Positions 29,000 to 38,225 of a stretch of 64,000 nt of DNA are shown one piece after another. The translations under genes and the position numbers were made by a program. The stretch spans positions 1 through 64,000 of the forward strand of contig JAAEYW010000010.1 of NCBI GenBank assembly GCA_018223185.1, given 5' to 3'. The notes under the pieces are model-generated. The model searched no databases, had not been told where the DNA came from, and saw only the letters and a list, made by a program, of their open reading frames with translations. The DNA comes from Oceanospirillales bacterium. GTDB lineage: Bacteria; Pseudomonadota; Gammaproteobacteria; Pseudomonadales; Balneatricaceae. Position 1 is the stretch's first letter. Each line of letters begins with the position of its first letter.

Positions 29000-30283
29000 A
29001 TGAACGTATTAGTGATTGGCTCCGGCGGCCGCGAACACGCACTGGCATGGCAGGCAGCCAAAGACAACAAGGTTAGCAAAGTCTTTGTTGCACCGGGTAA
29101 CGCCGGTACTGCTCTCGAGCCTAAGCTGGAAAACGTTGCCATCGATGTGATGGATCAGGATGCGCTGGTTGCATTCGCTAAAGGAAACGACATTGCCCTG
29201 ACCATTGTCGGCCCGGAAGCACCGCTGGTTGAAGGCATCGTTGATCGTTTTACCAATGAAGGCCTGCGCTGTTTCGGTCCGTCGAAGGGCGCAGCACAGC
29301 TGGAAGGTTCTAAAGCGTTCACCAAAGATTTTCTTGAGCGCCAGCAGATCCCTACCGCTGATTATCAGAATTTTACCGAGATCGAACCTGCACTGGCTTA
29401 CCTGCGTGAAAAAGGTGCCCCGATCGTTGTCAAAGCGGATGGTCTGGCGGCCGGCAAAGGGGTTATCGTTGCGATGACTCTGCAGGAAGCTGAAGATGCC
29501 GTTCAGGATATGCTTGCTGGCAATGCATTTGGCGAAGCGGGACACCGGGTCGTTATCGAAGAGTTTCTCGACGGTGAGGAAGCCAGCTTTATCGTCATGG
29601 TTGACGGCACTAACGTACTGCCAATGGCCACCAGCCAGGACCATAAACGCGCTGGAAATGGCGATACCGGACTCAACACCGGCGGTATGGGTGCATACTC
29701 CCCCGCCCCTGTTGTCACTCCAGTGATCGACCAGCGTATTATGGATGAGGTTATTCTGCCAACCGTTAAGGGGATGGCTGAAGAGGGCAATACCTATGTT
29801 GGCTTCCTCTATGCTGGTCTGATGATTATGGCAGACGGTACTCCGAAAGTGATCGAATACAACTGTCGTTTCGGCGATCCGGAAACCCAGCCAATCATGC
29901 TGCGGCTGAAGTCCAGCATTGTTGAACTGTGTGATGCCGCGCTGGATGGCAAACTGGATCAGACAACGGCAGAGTGGGATTCACGCTGCGCTGTCGGGGT
30001 TGTTCTGGCAGCGGGCGGTTATCCGGGTGATTACGCCAAGGGCGATGTTATCACTCTGCCACAGCAGGTTGCCGAAGGCACTAAAGTGTTTCATGCCGGT
30101 ACCGCAGAAAAAGATGGCCAGGTTGTTACCAGCGGTGGTCGGGTATTGTGTGCTACCGCGCTGGGAAATTCAGTCACTGAAGCTCAGCAACGTGCCTACG
30201 AGCTGGTTAAACAGATCAACTGGAATGGTGTCTACTACCGTGATGATATCGCTTACCGGGCGATCGCACGGGAACAGCAATAA
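29000..30283 (+). CDS. purD: Phosphoribosylamine-glycine ligase
   Basis: A 427-residue ATP-grasp ligase that joins glycine to phosphoribosylamine, the second step of purine synthesis. It starts MNVLVIGSGGREHALAW, with GPEAPLVEGIVD and the ATP-grasp core VVKADGLAAGKGVIVA; SQDHKRAGNGDTGLNTGGMG is the substrate/Mg loop. It comes 73 bases after purH, a standard purHD pair. Confidence 0.97.
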   Translation: MNVLVIGSGGREHALAWQAAKDNKVSKVFVAPGNAGTALEPKLENVAIDVMDQDALVAFAKGNDIALTIVGPEAPLVEGIVDRFTNEGLRCFGPSKGAAQLEGSKAFTKDFLERQQIPTADYQNFTEIEPALAYLREKGAPIVVKADGLAAGKGVIVAMTLQEAEDAVQDMLAGNAFGEAGHRVVIEEFLDGEEASFIVMVDGTNVLPMATSQDHKRAGNGDTGLNTGGMGAYSPAPVVTPVIDQRIMDEVILPTVKGMAEEGNTYVGFLYAGLMIMADGTPKVIEYNCRFGDPETQPIMLRLKSSIVELCDAALDGKLDQTTAEWDSRCAVGVVLAAGGYPGDYAKGDVITLPQQVAEGTKVFHAGTAEKDGQVVTSGGRVLCATALGNSVTEAQQRAYELVKQINWNGVYYRDDIAYRAIAREQQ

Positions 30284-30300
30284 CCGTGACCGACTCACTA

Positions 30301-30332
30301 AAACAGCCACTTTACAGTGGCTGTTTTTTTTT
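30301..30332 (+). terminator. Terminator after purD
   Basis: AACAGCCACT/AGTGGCTGTT hairpin followed by nine T residues, 17 bases past the purD stop. Confidence 0.95.
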
Positions 30333-30419
30333 ACGCTGAGACAGGAAAAAGCCAGACGCTTTCTCAAATGTATTTTACGGTTATAATCCTTGCTCAGAAT
30401 TTCACTGAAGGGAATCGTC

Positions 30420-31307
30420 ATGTCCACTAGAGCCGCTGACAGAGTAAAAACATCGGTGATGATGCTTGGCCTGTTCATCGCTTTAATATCTGTTAACGCT
30501 GAGGCTCAGAAGGATAACTACTGCCAGAGTGCCGGATCGGGTAACGATTTCGACTGCAATAAAACTCTGTCATTTCCAGACGACCAGACTGACTTAGACG
30601 CCAAATTAAAAGCGCTGAACAGCTGGTTAGAGGATGAACAACAAACCCTGAGTGACGACCTTATGAGCGTCGAAACGCCCAGGTCAGATAAACTCAGAGA
30701 AAGGATTCAGTTCAATTCAACATTGCTGGCAGCAGAGCTGCAACGGGTAAAACAGCTACAGAGCAATGGCGATGAGAATGGCGCATCTGATCAGGTAAAC
30801 CGCTATCTGGCAAGCCACCCAAGAGATCCAAACGGCTGGTTGCTCTATGGAATATCCCTGATCAATAAGAATAAGCCTGATGACGCTGCCAAAATTTTTA
30901 ACTATCTGATTAAGCTTTATCCGGAAGCCCCTGAGCCCTACAACAATCTCGCCGCTATTTACGCTCGTCAGGGCGATAACGAAAAAGCGATTGAGTTACT
31001 GCAGCAAGCCTTTGAGACTCATCCTAGTTATGCACAGGTGCAGCGAAACCTCAAAGCGGTTTATGCCGCTTTAGCTAAAGAAGCCTACAACAAAGCACTG
31101 GACCTTGATAACGGACACTCAGAGCCCCGGATAAGCCTTGGGGTTCTTGATCAGGTCTATCATCCCCCTTACACGTTACCAGACCCCATCGCGAATACTG
31201 CGCCTGTCGGGCAGATAACATTGCCGGGGTCCAACCCGGTGATTGAAGAACGCCTGCCTTCCGAGGGAGTGATGCCGGAGATAAAAGATGATGAGCCTCA
31301 ACAGTAG
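30420..31307 (+). CDS. Secreted tetratricopeptide-repeat protein
   Basis: A 295-residue protein with an N-terminal signal peptide (VMMLGLFIALISVNAEAQ, cleavage near residue 31), two cysteines early in the mature part (YCQSAG, FDCNKT), and TPR repeats at about residues 125-230 (NGWLLYGISLINKNKPDDAA, EPYNNLAAIYARQGDNEKAI). The ATG at 30420 behind GAAGGGAA is preferred to one ten codons earlier. The C-terminus is proline-rich. It is probably a periplasmic scaffold; partners are unknown. A TATAAT at 30382-30387 may be its -10 box. Confidence 0.8.
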   Translation: MSTRAADRVKTSVMMLGLFIALISVNAEAQKDNYCQSAGSGNDFDCNKTLSFPDDQTDLDAKLKALNSWLEDEQQTLSDDLMSVETPRSDKLRERIQFNSTLLAAELQRVKQLQSNGDENGASDQVNRYLASHPRDPNGWLLYGISLINKNKPDDAAKIFNYLIKLYPEAPEPYNNLAAIYARQGDNEKAIELLQQAFETHPSYAQVQRNLKAVYAALAKEAYNKALDLDNGHSEPRISLGVLDQVYHPPYTLPDPIANTAPVGQITLPGSNPVIEERLPSEGVMPEIKDDEPQQ

Positions 31308-31838
31308 CGTTTCTGACTCCTGCATTCGGGTGATGCAACTGAGACAGGCCAGCAGCAACTGCGCGCGCTCCTCATATTAAAAATCACCTGATTATCGACA
31401 ATAAACAGCACAAAAACTCTACTAATTAAAAATCAACACCAAGAATACTCATAAATAAACATTTTTTATGAAACAAAAAACTAACAAAGACAGAGCAGTA
31501 GCAATCATTTCTATATATTCAAGCGCTAAATTTTTCTGAATTTTTTTTCTGTGTCCATAATTTCATCTTCGCTCTCGTTCACCCGGCCTCCCCCCATTAC
31601 CATCACTGAAGTTAATGCGCTGCAGCAAAGCTGCTTAGCGTCATCTCTGACCAGCTAAAATAATTTTCCTCTTGATCCGGCAGGCTGAACTTTCCTGAAA
31701 GCTGTGCTATCAAAAGGACATATACAAATAATAGTTCGATCCAAAAGGTCGACCGCAACCAGGCAGGAAGAGTGTAATCAGTCTTCCCATTCATATCAGG
31801 CAGTTCCAAAGTTTGAAACGCGTACGGAGGATCCCGTC
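31308..31838. other. Long AT-rich region before the catabolic operon
   Basis: A 531-base region upstream of leucine dehydrogenase. I see no sigma-54 consensus, no RNA gene and no repeat. On the minus strand, 31612-31809 could encode a 60-65-residue protein with one strong hydrophobic helix, listed separately. Confidence 0.6.
31612..31794 (-). CDS. Possible small membrane protein
   Basis: A 60-residue frame from an ATG at 31794 (GGAA nine bases upstream), divergent from the leucine dehydrogenase operon. It has a central hydrophobic segment (STFWIELLFVYVLLIAQL) and a polar C-terminus. I know no family for it. It could equally be chance, and nothing beyond the hydrophobic helix supports it. Confidence 0.3.
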   Translation of the reverse strand: MNGKTDYTLPAWLRSTFWIELLFVYVLLIAQLSGKFSLPDQEENYFSWSEMTLSSFAAAH

Positions 31839-32885
31839 ATGTTTAGACAGATGGAAAGCGCCGGTTTACAGGATCTCCACTTCTGGCAGGATCCGGATAC
31901 CGGTTTGCAGGCGATTATCGCCATCCATGACACTTTTCGCGGCCCGGCCATTGGCGGTTGTCGCTTCATAACCTATCCGGATACCGCAGCCGCGATAACC
32001 GACGCCATAAGGCTGGCTAAAGGAATGAGCTATAAAGCCGCCCTTGCGGGGCTTCCCCATGGCGGCGGTAAGGCGGTCATTATGAAGCCCTCAGGCCTCT
32101 ATGACCGCAACCGGCTGATGCGCAGTTTTGGCCACTTCGTCGATAGTTTGAATGGCCGCTATATCACTGCGATGGACAGTGGCACCCAGATAAGCGATAT
32201 GGACAACATCGCTATAAACACCCGTTTTGTCACCTGCACCCGGGATATGGGTGACCCATCACCTTCGACCGCACAGGGCGTGTTCGCCGGTATCCAGGCC
32301 AGTACTATGTTTCGTTTCGGCACCACTGACCTGCACAATATTCATATTGCCCTACAGGGACTTGGCCATGTCGGTTATGCCCTGGCAAAGCTGCTGCACA
32401 ATGCCGGTGCCCGGTTAACCGTTGCCGATATTGATACACAGAAAGTTGCCAGGGCCACGGCTGAGTTTAATGCAAGAGCCGTCGAAGCCAATGAAATCTA
32501 CGACGTCGCCGCCGATATTTTCTGCCCCTGCGGACTGGGGGCCATTATCAACCCGGATACGGTTAATCGCCTTAACTGTGCCATTGTCGCCGGATCGGCA
32601 AACAATCAACTGGCGGATGACCGTCAGGGAGAGAACCTCTGGCGACGCGGAATTCTCTACGCCCCCGACTACCTGATTAACGCTGGCGGACTTATCTTCG
32701 TTGCCTTGCAACACGCACGCCACCATGATCAGTCCATCCGTCAGAAAGTCGCGTCTATCTATGACTCTCTGCTGGAATTATATAAACACGCCCAGGCAGA
32801 CGACAGGCCCACCAACGATATTGCCGATCTCAGGGCCGGGACGATCATCCGTCAGGCCAGTATGGACGCTCATCAGGCCGCATAA
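31839..32885 (+). CDS. Leucine (branched-chain amino acid) dehydrogenase
   Basis: A 348-residue Glu/Leu/Phe/Val dehydrogenase. The ATG at 31839 has a strong ACGGAGG upstream; a longer frame to 31704 is not needed. Family features: the substrate lysine K66 in MSYKAALAG and catalytic lysine K78 in HGGGKAVI, and the NAD loop GLGHVGYALA. It deaminates leucine, valine or isoleucine to the 2-oxoacid with NAD. Eleven bases downstream begin the 2-oxoacid dehydrogenase genes, which use that product. Leu against Val or Phe preference cannot be told from sequence. Confidence 0.88.
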   Translation: MFRQMESAGLQDLHFWQDPDTGLQAIIAIHDTFRGPAIGGCRFITYPDTAAAITDAIRLAKGMSYKAALAGLPHGGGKAVIMKPSGLYDRNRLMRSFGHFVDSLNGRYITAMDSGTQISDMDNIAINTRFVTCTRDMGDPSPSTAQGVFAGIQASTMFRFGTTDLHNIHIALQGLGHVGYALAKLLHNAGARLTVADIDTQKVARATAEFNARAVEANEIYDVAADIFCPCGLGAIINPDTVNRLNCAIVAGSANNQLADDRQGENLWRRGILYAPDYLINAGGLIFVALQHARHHDQSIRQKVASIYDSLLELYKHAQADDRPTNDIADLRAGTIIRQASMDAHQAA

Positions 32886-32896
32886 GGAGACCCGCT

Positions 32897-33985
32897 ATGG
32901 AAACCGTATATCAGGCACAGATCAGTTACAGTCAGTTTCTTTCTGAAACAGGTAAGCCGTTGCAGCCGCTGCCAGACTGGACCGGTGAGCCAGACAAACT
33001 GGTACGTTACTACCGCAATATGGTGCAGCTGCGTCAGCTGGACAACAAGATTATCGCCCTGCAACGCACCGGCCAGATGGGTACCTATGCGTCTCTGTTG
33101 GGCGCCGAAGCCATTGAAGTGGTACTCGGCGACCTGATGCTAAGCGATGATGTGTTAGTTCCCTACTATCGTAACCATGGGCTGCAAATGTTCAGAGGAC
33201 TTCCTTTGGCTGATATGCTCAGCTACTGGGGCGGTGACGAGCGTGGCAGCTCCTCTCCTGCGATGGGTGAAGATTTCCCTAATGCGGTGCCGATTGCCAC
33301 TCAGGCGCTGCATGCTGCGGGCGTGGCTACAGCGATCAAAATCCGTGGCGAAAAACGGGCCGTAGTGACGGTTTGTGGTGATGGAGCCACCTCAAAAGGC
33401 GACTTTCTGGAAGCGCTGAACGTAGCCGGAACCTGGCAACTGCCAGTGGTGTTTATAATCAACAATAACCAGTGGGCGATATCTGTTCCCCGCTCAATTC
33501 AGTGCGGTGCCCCCACTCTCGCTCAGAAAGCGATTGGTGCCGGTATCCGTGGTGAACAGGTGGACGGCAACGACGTGATCGCCCTGCACGAGTCGGTCAC
33601 TGATGCACTGAAACATGCCCGTGAAGGGAAAGGGGCAACACTGATCGAAGCGATCAGTTATCGCCTGTCTGATCATACCACGGCGGATGATGCCACCCGC
33701 TATCGTAGTAACGAGGAGCTCAAGGCCGCCTGGGAGCGTGAACCGATCAAGCGACTGCAAACCTTCCTGCATGATCGGGAATGGTGGGATGAAGTTCAGG
33801 AGACAGCCTGGCAGAAAGAGGTCAGTCAGATAATACAGCAGGGGCTGGACAGCTATCTGCAACTGCCGCCACAACCGGTCGAGCACCTGATCGACTTTCT
33901 CTATGCAGAACTACCTGAAGCATTGAAGGAGCAGCGGGAACGGCTGATTCGCAATGCCCAGCCTGGAGGAAGCCATCATGAGTAA
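32897..33985 (+). CDS. Branched-chain 2-oxoacid dehydrogenase E1 alpha
   Basis: A 362-residue thiamine-diphosphate-dependent E1 alpha subunit. It has the TPP motif GDGATSKGDF (about residues 160-169) ending in NNNQWAIS, and the phosphorylation-loop-like SYRLSDHTTADDATRY. It decarboxylates the 2-oxoacid and passes the acyl group to E2. Context (leucine dehydrogenase just upstream) favours branched-chain over pyruvate substrates; pyruvate or acetoin cannot be excluded. Its 3' end overlaps the E1 beta start by eight bases. Confidence 0.87.
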   Translation: METVYQAQISYSQFLSETGKPLQPLPDWTGEPDKLVRYYRNMVQLRQLDNKIIALQRTGQMGTYASLLGAEAIEVVLGDLMLSDDVLVPYYRNHGLQMFRGLPLADMLSYWGGDERGSSSPAMGEDFPNAVPIATQALHAAGVATAIKIRGEKRAVVTVCGDGATSKGDFLEALNVAGTWQLPVVFIINNNQWAISVPRSIQCGAPTLAQKAIGAGIRGEQVDGNDVIALHESVTDALKHAREGKGATLIEAISYRLSDHTTADDATRYRSNEELKAAWEREPIKRLQTFLHDREWWDEVQETAWQKEVSQIIQQGLDSYLQLPPQPVEHLIDFLYAELPEALKEQRERLIRNAQPGGSHHE

Positions 33986-34961
33986 TGCAATTACTATGGT
34001 CGAAGCAGTCAACCTCGCTCTGAAATCTGAGATGCAACGGGACGATTCGGTGATTGTTCTCGGAGAGGATGTCGGTGTTAATGGGGGGGTTTTTCGTGCC
34101 ACCGTCGGACTGCGCGAAGCATTTGGTATTAAGCGGGTTCTGGATACACCGCTGGCAGAAACGATGATAGCCGGTCTCTCTGTCGGTATGGCCGCTCAGG
34201 GGCTCAAACCGGTGGCAGAGATACAGTTCATGGGTTTTATCTTTCCAACGATGGAACATATCATCTGTCATGCTGCCAGGTTACGCCACCGCACCCGGGG
34301 CCGTCTGCACTGTCCGATGGTGCTGCGGGTGCCCTTCGGCGGTGGCATCCACGCCCCGGAACACCACTCCGAAAGCACCGAAGCGCTGTTTGCGCACATA
34401 CCGGGTCTGAGGGTCGTAATTCCCTCCTCCCCGAAACGGGCATACGGTTTACTGTTAGCCGCGATCAGAAACCCTGACCCGGTCATCTTCATGGAGCCCA
34501 AACGCATTTACCGGCTTAACGCTCAGATAGTTGAAGACACCGGAGAAGCCCTGCCGCTGGACAGCTGCTATACCCTGAGAGAGGGGGCAGATATCACCCT
34601 GGTAAGCTGGGGAGCGATGATCAAAGAAACGCTGGAAGCGGCCGATCTGCTGGCGGAACAATCGATCAGCTGCGAGGTGATTGATGTGGTCACCCTCAAC
34701 CCGATTGATCATGAAACCATTCTGGCATCCGTGGCCAAAACCGGGCGTTGCGTGATTATTCACGAAGCACCAAAAAGCTGTGCGGTTGGCGCTGAGATTT
34801 CAGCCACCATTGCTGAGCGAAACCTGCTCAACCTGCAAGCCCCTGTCAGCCGTGTAACCGGATATGACACGGTTATGCCTTACTACCGGATGGAAAATCA
34901 CTATCTGCCTAATACTGCTGATATTGTCGATGCTGTGAAGGCCACACTGGAGTTCTCATGA
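33978..34961 (+). CDS. Branched-chain 2-oxoacid dehydrogenase E1 beta
   Basis: A 327-residue E1 beta subunit, starting at 33978 behind GGAGGAAG. It has the N-terminal TMVEAVNLALKSEMQRDDSV and VLGEDVGVNGGVF stretch, ETMIAGLSVGMAAQGLKPV, and VPFGGGIHAPEHHSES. It pairs with E1 alpha in a heterotetramer. The stop overlaps the E2 ATG by four bases (ATGA), so the three genes are translationally coupled. Confidence 0.9.
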   Translation: MSNAITMVEAVNLALKSEMQRDDSVIVLGEDVGVNGGVFRATVGLREAFGIKRVLDTPLAETMIAGLSVGMAAQGLKPVAEIQFMGFIFPTMEHIICHAARLRHRTRGRLHCPMVLRVPFGGGIHAPEHHSESTEALFAHIPGLRVVIPSSPKRAYGLLLAAIRNPDPVIFMEPKRIYRLNAQIVEDTGEALPLDSCYTLREGADITLVSWGAMIKETLEAADLLAEQSISCEVIDVVTLNPIDHETILASVAKTGRCVIIHEAPKSCAVGAEISATIAERNLLNLQAPVSRVTGYDTVMPYYRMENHYLPNTADIVDAVKATLEFS

Positions 34962-36073
34962 AATATTTCAAGCTACCGGATCTCGGTGAAGGATTACCCG
35001 AAGCTGAAATTGTTGAATGGAAAATCAACGAAGGTGATCAGGTTAAAACCGACCAGATTCTCGCCACAGTTGAAACGGCAAAGGCGATTATCGAGATACC
35101 CTCACCCCAGGATGGTGTCATTGCGCATCTGTTTGGCCAGGCGGGAGACACTATCCATACAGGCGAGCCTCTGCTCGAGTTTGCTGGCGAGGAGGATGAC
35201 AGCGGCACAGTGGTTGGTGAGCTGAAACGGGAAACCAACAGCAACGCTGATGATGATTTTTTTATCGGTGCGGCCCCAAGTACCAGAGCCCACAGTCAGA
35301 AAATGACGCCGGCCGTTCGCTCTCTGGCAAACCGCCTCAATGTTGATACTGAAAACCTCCAGGGTAGCGGCCACAACGGTCAGCTGACCAGCGATGATAT
35401 TGAACGACTGGCCAGAACTGACCGGGCCCATGGTAAAGCTGCACCATTAAGAGGCGTTCGTAAACAGATGGCACGGAATATGGCATTGGCCCATGCTGAA
35501 GTGGTTCCGGTAACCCTTCATGAAGATGTTGATATCAACGACTGGAACCCGGGTGAGGATATTACCATGCGTCTGATACATGCGGTTGCTGCGGGCTGCA
35601 AAGCAGAACCGGCACTGAACACCTGGTTTGACGGACAGCAACTGGCACGAAGAGTGCTGTCTCAAATAAACCTTGGTGTCGCGGTCGATACCGAACAGGG
35701 ACTTTTTGTCCCGGTGCTCCGTGATATTGGTAACCGCAGTATCGAAGACATTCGTGAGGGTCTCAACCGACTCAGACAAGATGTTACTGACCGCACTATT
35801 CCGCCATCAGAGCTTCAGGGGGGCACCATCACCCTGAGCAATTTTGGCACTATTGCGGGACGCTATGCCAGCCCGGTTGTCGTCCCCCCTACGGTTGCAA
35901 TTCTCGGCGCAGGAGTGATCCGGGATCAGGTCATGCCCGTAGCAGGAGAAGTGGCTATTCGGCGGGTAATGCCGCTCTCACTGACCTTTGACCATCGCGC
36001 AGCAACCGGCGGCGAAGCGGCGCGATTTATGCGGGCAGTAATGACCGATTTAGCTAAGGAATCAATCAGTTAA
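34958..36073 (+). CDS. 2-oxoacid dehydrogenase E2 (acyltransferase)
   Basis: A 371-residue lipoyl-bearing E2: one lipoyl domain (residues 1-75, lipoyl lysine in VETAKAIIEI), a linker, a peripheral-subunit-binding domain (about 110-150, PAVRSLANRLNVDTENLQGS), and a short catalytic domain ending SLTFDHRAATGGEAARF. The catalytic histidine and the following arginine of DHRxxDG are kept, but the aspartate is threonine here. It is shorter than E. coli AceF (three lipoyl domains). No E3 (dihydrolipoamide dehydrogenase) gene follows, so it must be shared with another locus. Confidence 0.9.
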   Translation: MKYFKLPDLGEGLPEAEIVEWKINEGDQVKTDQILATVETAKAIIEIPSPQDGVIAHLFGQAGDTIHTGEPLLEFAGEEDDSGTVVGELKRETNSNADDDFFIGAAPSTRAHSQKMTPAVRSLANRLNVDTENLQGSGHNGQLTSDDIERLARTDRAHGKAAPLRGVRKQMARNMALAHAEVVPVTLHEDVDINDWNPGEDITMRLIHAVAAGCKAEPALNTWFDGQQLARRVLSQINLGVAVDTEQGLFVPVLRDIGNRSIEDIREGLNRLRQDVTDRTIPPSELQGGTITLSNFGTIAGRYASPVVVPPTVAILGAGVIRDQVMPVAGEVAIRRVMPLSLTFDHRAATGGEAARFMRAVMTDLAKESIS

Positions 36074-36262
36074 TAAAACCTTCATTCACCAGAACGAGGA
36101 TAAAAAAATTAGCAGATTTACCACACACGGGTTAACCATGAACTAAACTGAAATTAAGGAAATAGTAAGAGATAAGAAGAGATGATGTTGTAAGCCCTGA
36201 GTAGGTTGCGGGCTATATGCGAAGGTAGCCCGACCGGGTCAGTTATAGCAGGAAGGTGGCAT

Positions 36263-38185
36263 ATGAGTATTTTCGAAAGATATAAGGCACGTTACGACTC
36301 CAAGCAGGAAGAAGAATATTCCCTGCAGGAGTACCTCGAAATTTGTAAAAACGATCCTATGGCCTACGCCAGTGCAGCAGAGCGCCTGCTCGCAGCAATC
36401 GGAGAGCCGGAACTGGTCGACACATCGCGGAACCCTCAACTGAGTAGGATCTTCTCCAACAAGATGATCCGGCGCTACCCTGCATTCTCTGAATTCTACG
36501 GCATGGAAAATGCGATTGAACAGATTGTCGATTACTTCAAGCATGCGGCTCAGGGTCTCGAAGAACGCAAGCAGATTCTCTATCTTCTGGGTCCGGTGGG
36601 GGGCGGTAAATCATCTCTGGCTGAGCGACTTAAATCGCTGATGGAGCATATTCCCTTTTACGCTATTAAAGGGTCTCCGATTCATGAATCGCCACTGGGG
36701 CTGTTTAACCCGCTTGAAGATAGCGCAATCCTCGAAGAGGAATACAACATTCCACCACGCTATATCAAAGGCCTGATGTCCCCCTGGGCGGTCAAGCGGC
36801 TGCATGAGTTTGGCGGCGATATCACGAAGTTCCGGGTGGTGAAACTCTACCCCTCCATTCTCAACCAGATCGCGGTGGCTAAAACAGAACCCGGCGATGA
36901 GAACAACCAGGATATCTCCAGTCTTGTTGGTAAGGTCGATATCCGCATGCTGGAAGAGTTTCCACAGCACGACCCGGATGCATACAGTTTTTCCGGCGCA
37001 CTCTGTCATGCCAACCAGGGCCTGATGGAATTTGTGGAGATGTTCAAAGCACCGATTAAAGTTCTGCACCCGCTACTGACCGCCACTCAGGAAGGCAACT
37101 ACAACAGCACCGAAGGAATGGCGGCTATCCCCTTTGACGGTATCATCATGGCTCACTCAAACGAGTCTGAGTGGCAGACCTTTAAGAACAACAAAACCAA
37201 CGAAGCCTTCATCGACCGGGTCTATATCGTCAAGGTTCCCTACTGCATGCGGGTTTCCGAAGAGGTTAAAATCTACGAAAAACTGTTGGAAAACAGCTCC
37301 TTGGCTCAGTCGCCCTGCGCACCTGACACCCTCAACATGCTGGCCCAGTTCACAGTGCTCTCCCGCCTGAAAGAACCGGCAAATTCCAACATCTATTCAA
37401 AGATGCGGATCTACAATGGTGAGAATCTTAAGGACACCGATCCTAAAGCCAAGTCGATGCAGGAGTATAAAGACAATGCCGGAGTTGATGAGGGAATGGT
37501 GGGAATATCAACCCGCTTCGCGTTTAAAATCCTCTCCAAGGTGTTCAACTTTGACTCATCTGAGATCGCAGCCAACCCGGTTCATCTGATGTATGTACTG
37601 GAACAGCAGATCGAACAGCAACAGTTCCCACAGGAAACCCATGACAAACTGATCGGTTACCTGAAGGAATATATTGCACCCAAGTATATTGAATACCTCG
37701 GTAAAGAGATTCAGACTGCTTATCTGGAGTCCTATTCAGAGTATGGCCAGAACATATTCGACCGTTATGTCACCTATGCCGATTTCTGGATTCAGGATCA
37801 GGAATACCGTGATCCCGATACCGGAGACATTCTCAATCGCCAGGCGATCAGCGAAGAACTGGAAAAAATCGAGAAACCGGCAGGCATCAGCAATCCGAAA
37901 GATTTCCGCCATGAGATCGTTAACTTTGTATTGCGGGCCCGGGCAGAAAATGATGGCAAAAATCCGGCCTGGAACAGCTATGAGAAGATGCGCACTGTGA
38001 TTGAGAAAAAGATGTTCTCCAACACAGAAGATCTTCTGCCAGTTATCTCCTTCAACCCCAAAGCATCCTCTGAGGACCAGAAGAAGCACAGCGAGTTTGT
38101 GAAACGGATGACCGAACGCGGTTATACCGAGAAGCAGGTTCGACTGCTGTCAGAATGGTACATCAGGGTGCGCAAATCCCAGTAA
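36263..38185 (+). CDS. prkA: PrkA family serine protein kinase/AAA+ protein
   Basis: A 640-residue PrkA (YeaG). It starts at 36263 behind GGAAGGTGG. The N-terminal AAA+ domain has Walker A GPVGGGKSSLAERL (about residues 108-121); the C-terminal kinase-like domain follows. Family members are induced by nitrogen starvation or stationary phase and autophosphorylate; recent work treats some as AAA+ proteases. The conserved partners YeaH and SpoVR follow in order, making a clear operon. A hairpin-forming GGGCTA/TAGCCC lies in the leader at about 36210-36231. Confidence 0.94.
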   Translation: MSIFERYKARYDSKQEEEYSLQEYLEICKNDPMAYASAAERLLAAIGEPELVDTSRNPQLSRIFSNKMIRRYPAFSEFYGMENAIEQIVDYFKHAAQGLEERKQILYLLGPVGGGKSSLAERLKSLMEHIPFYAIKGSPIHESPLGLFNPLEDSAILEEEYNIPPRYIKGLMSPWAVKRLHEFGGDITKFRVVKLYPSILNQIAVAKTEPGDENNQDISSLVGKVDIRMLEEFPQHDPDAYSFSGALCHANQGLMEFVEMFKAPIKVLHPLLTATQEGNYNSTEGMAAIPFDGIIMAHSNESEWQTFKNNKTNEAFIDRVYIVKVPYCMRVSEEVKIYEKLLENSSLAQSPCAPDTLNMLAQFTVLSRLKEPANSNIYSKMRIYNGENLKDTDPKAKSMQEYKDNAGVDEGMVGISTRFAFKILSKVFNFDSSEIAANPVHLMYVLEQQIEQQQFPQETHDKLIGYLKEYIAPKYIEYLGKEIQTAYLESYSEYGQNIFDRYVTYADFWIQDQEYRDPDTGDILNRQAISEELEKIEKPAGISNPKDFRHEIVNFVLRARAENDGKNPAWNSYEKMRTVIEKKMFSNTEDLLPVISFNPKASSEDQKKHSEFVKRMTERGYTEKQVRLLSEWYIRVRKSQ

Positions 38186-38225
38186 GGGGGTTTGCCTATG
38201 CCGGGTCTGATCAGGAGAGCGCTGT

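Noticed and set aside
27343-30283. Purine riboswitch before purH or purD
   Set aside because: The intergenic gaps (38 and 73 bases) are too short and show only a simple terminator-like hairpin.
31308-31838. Sigma-54 promoter before the branched-chain operon
   Set aside because: Such operons often have one, but I found no TGGCAC-N5-TTGC match in the region.
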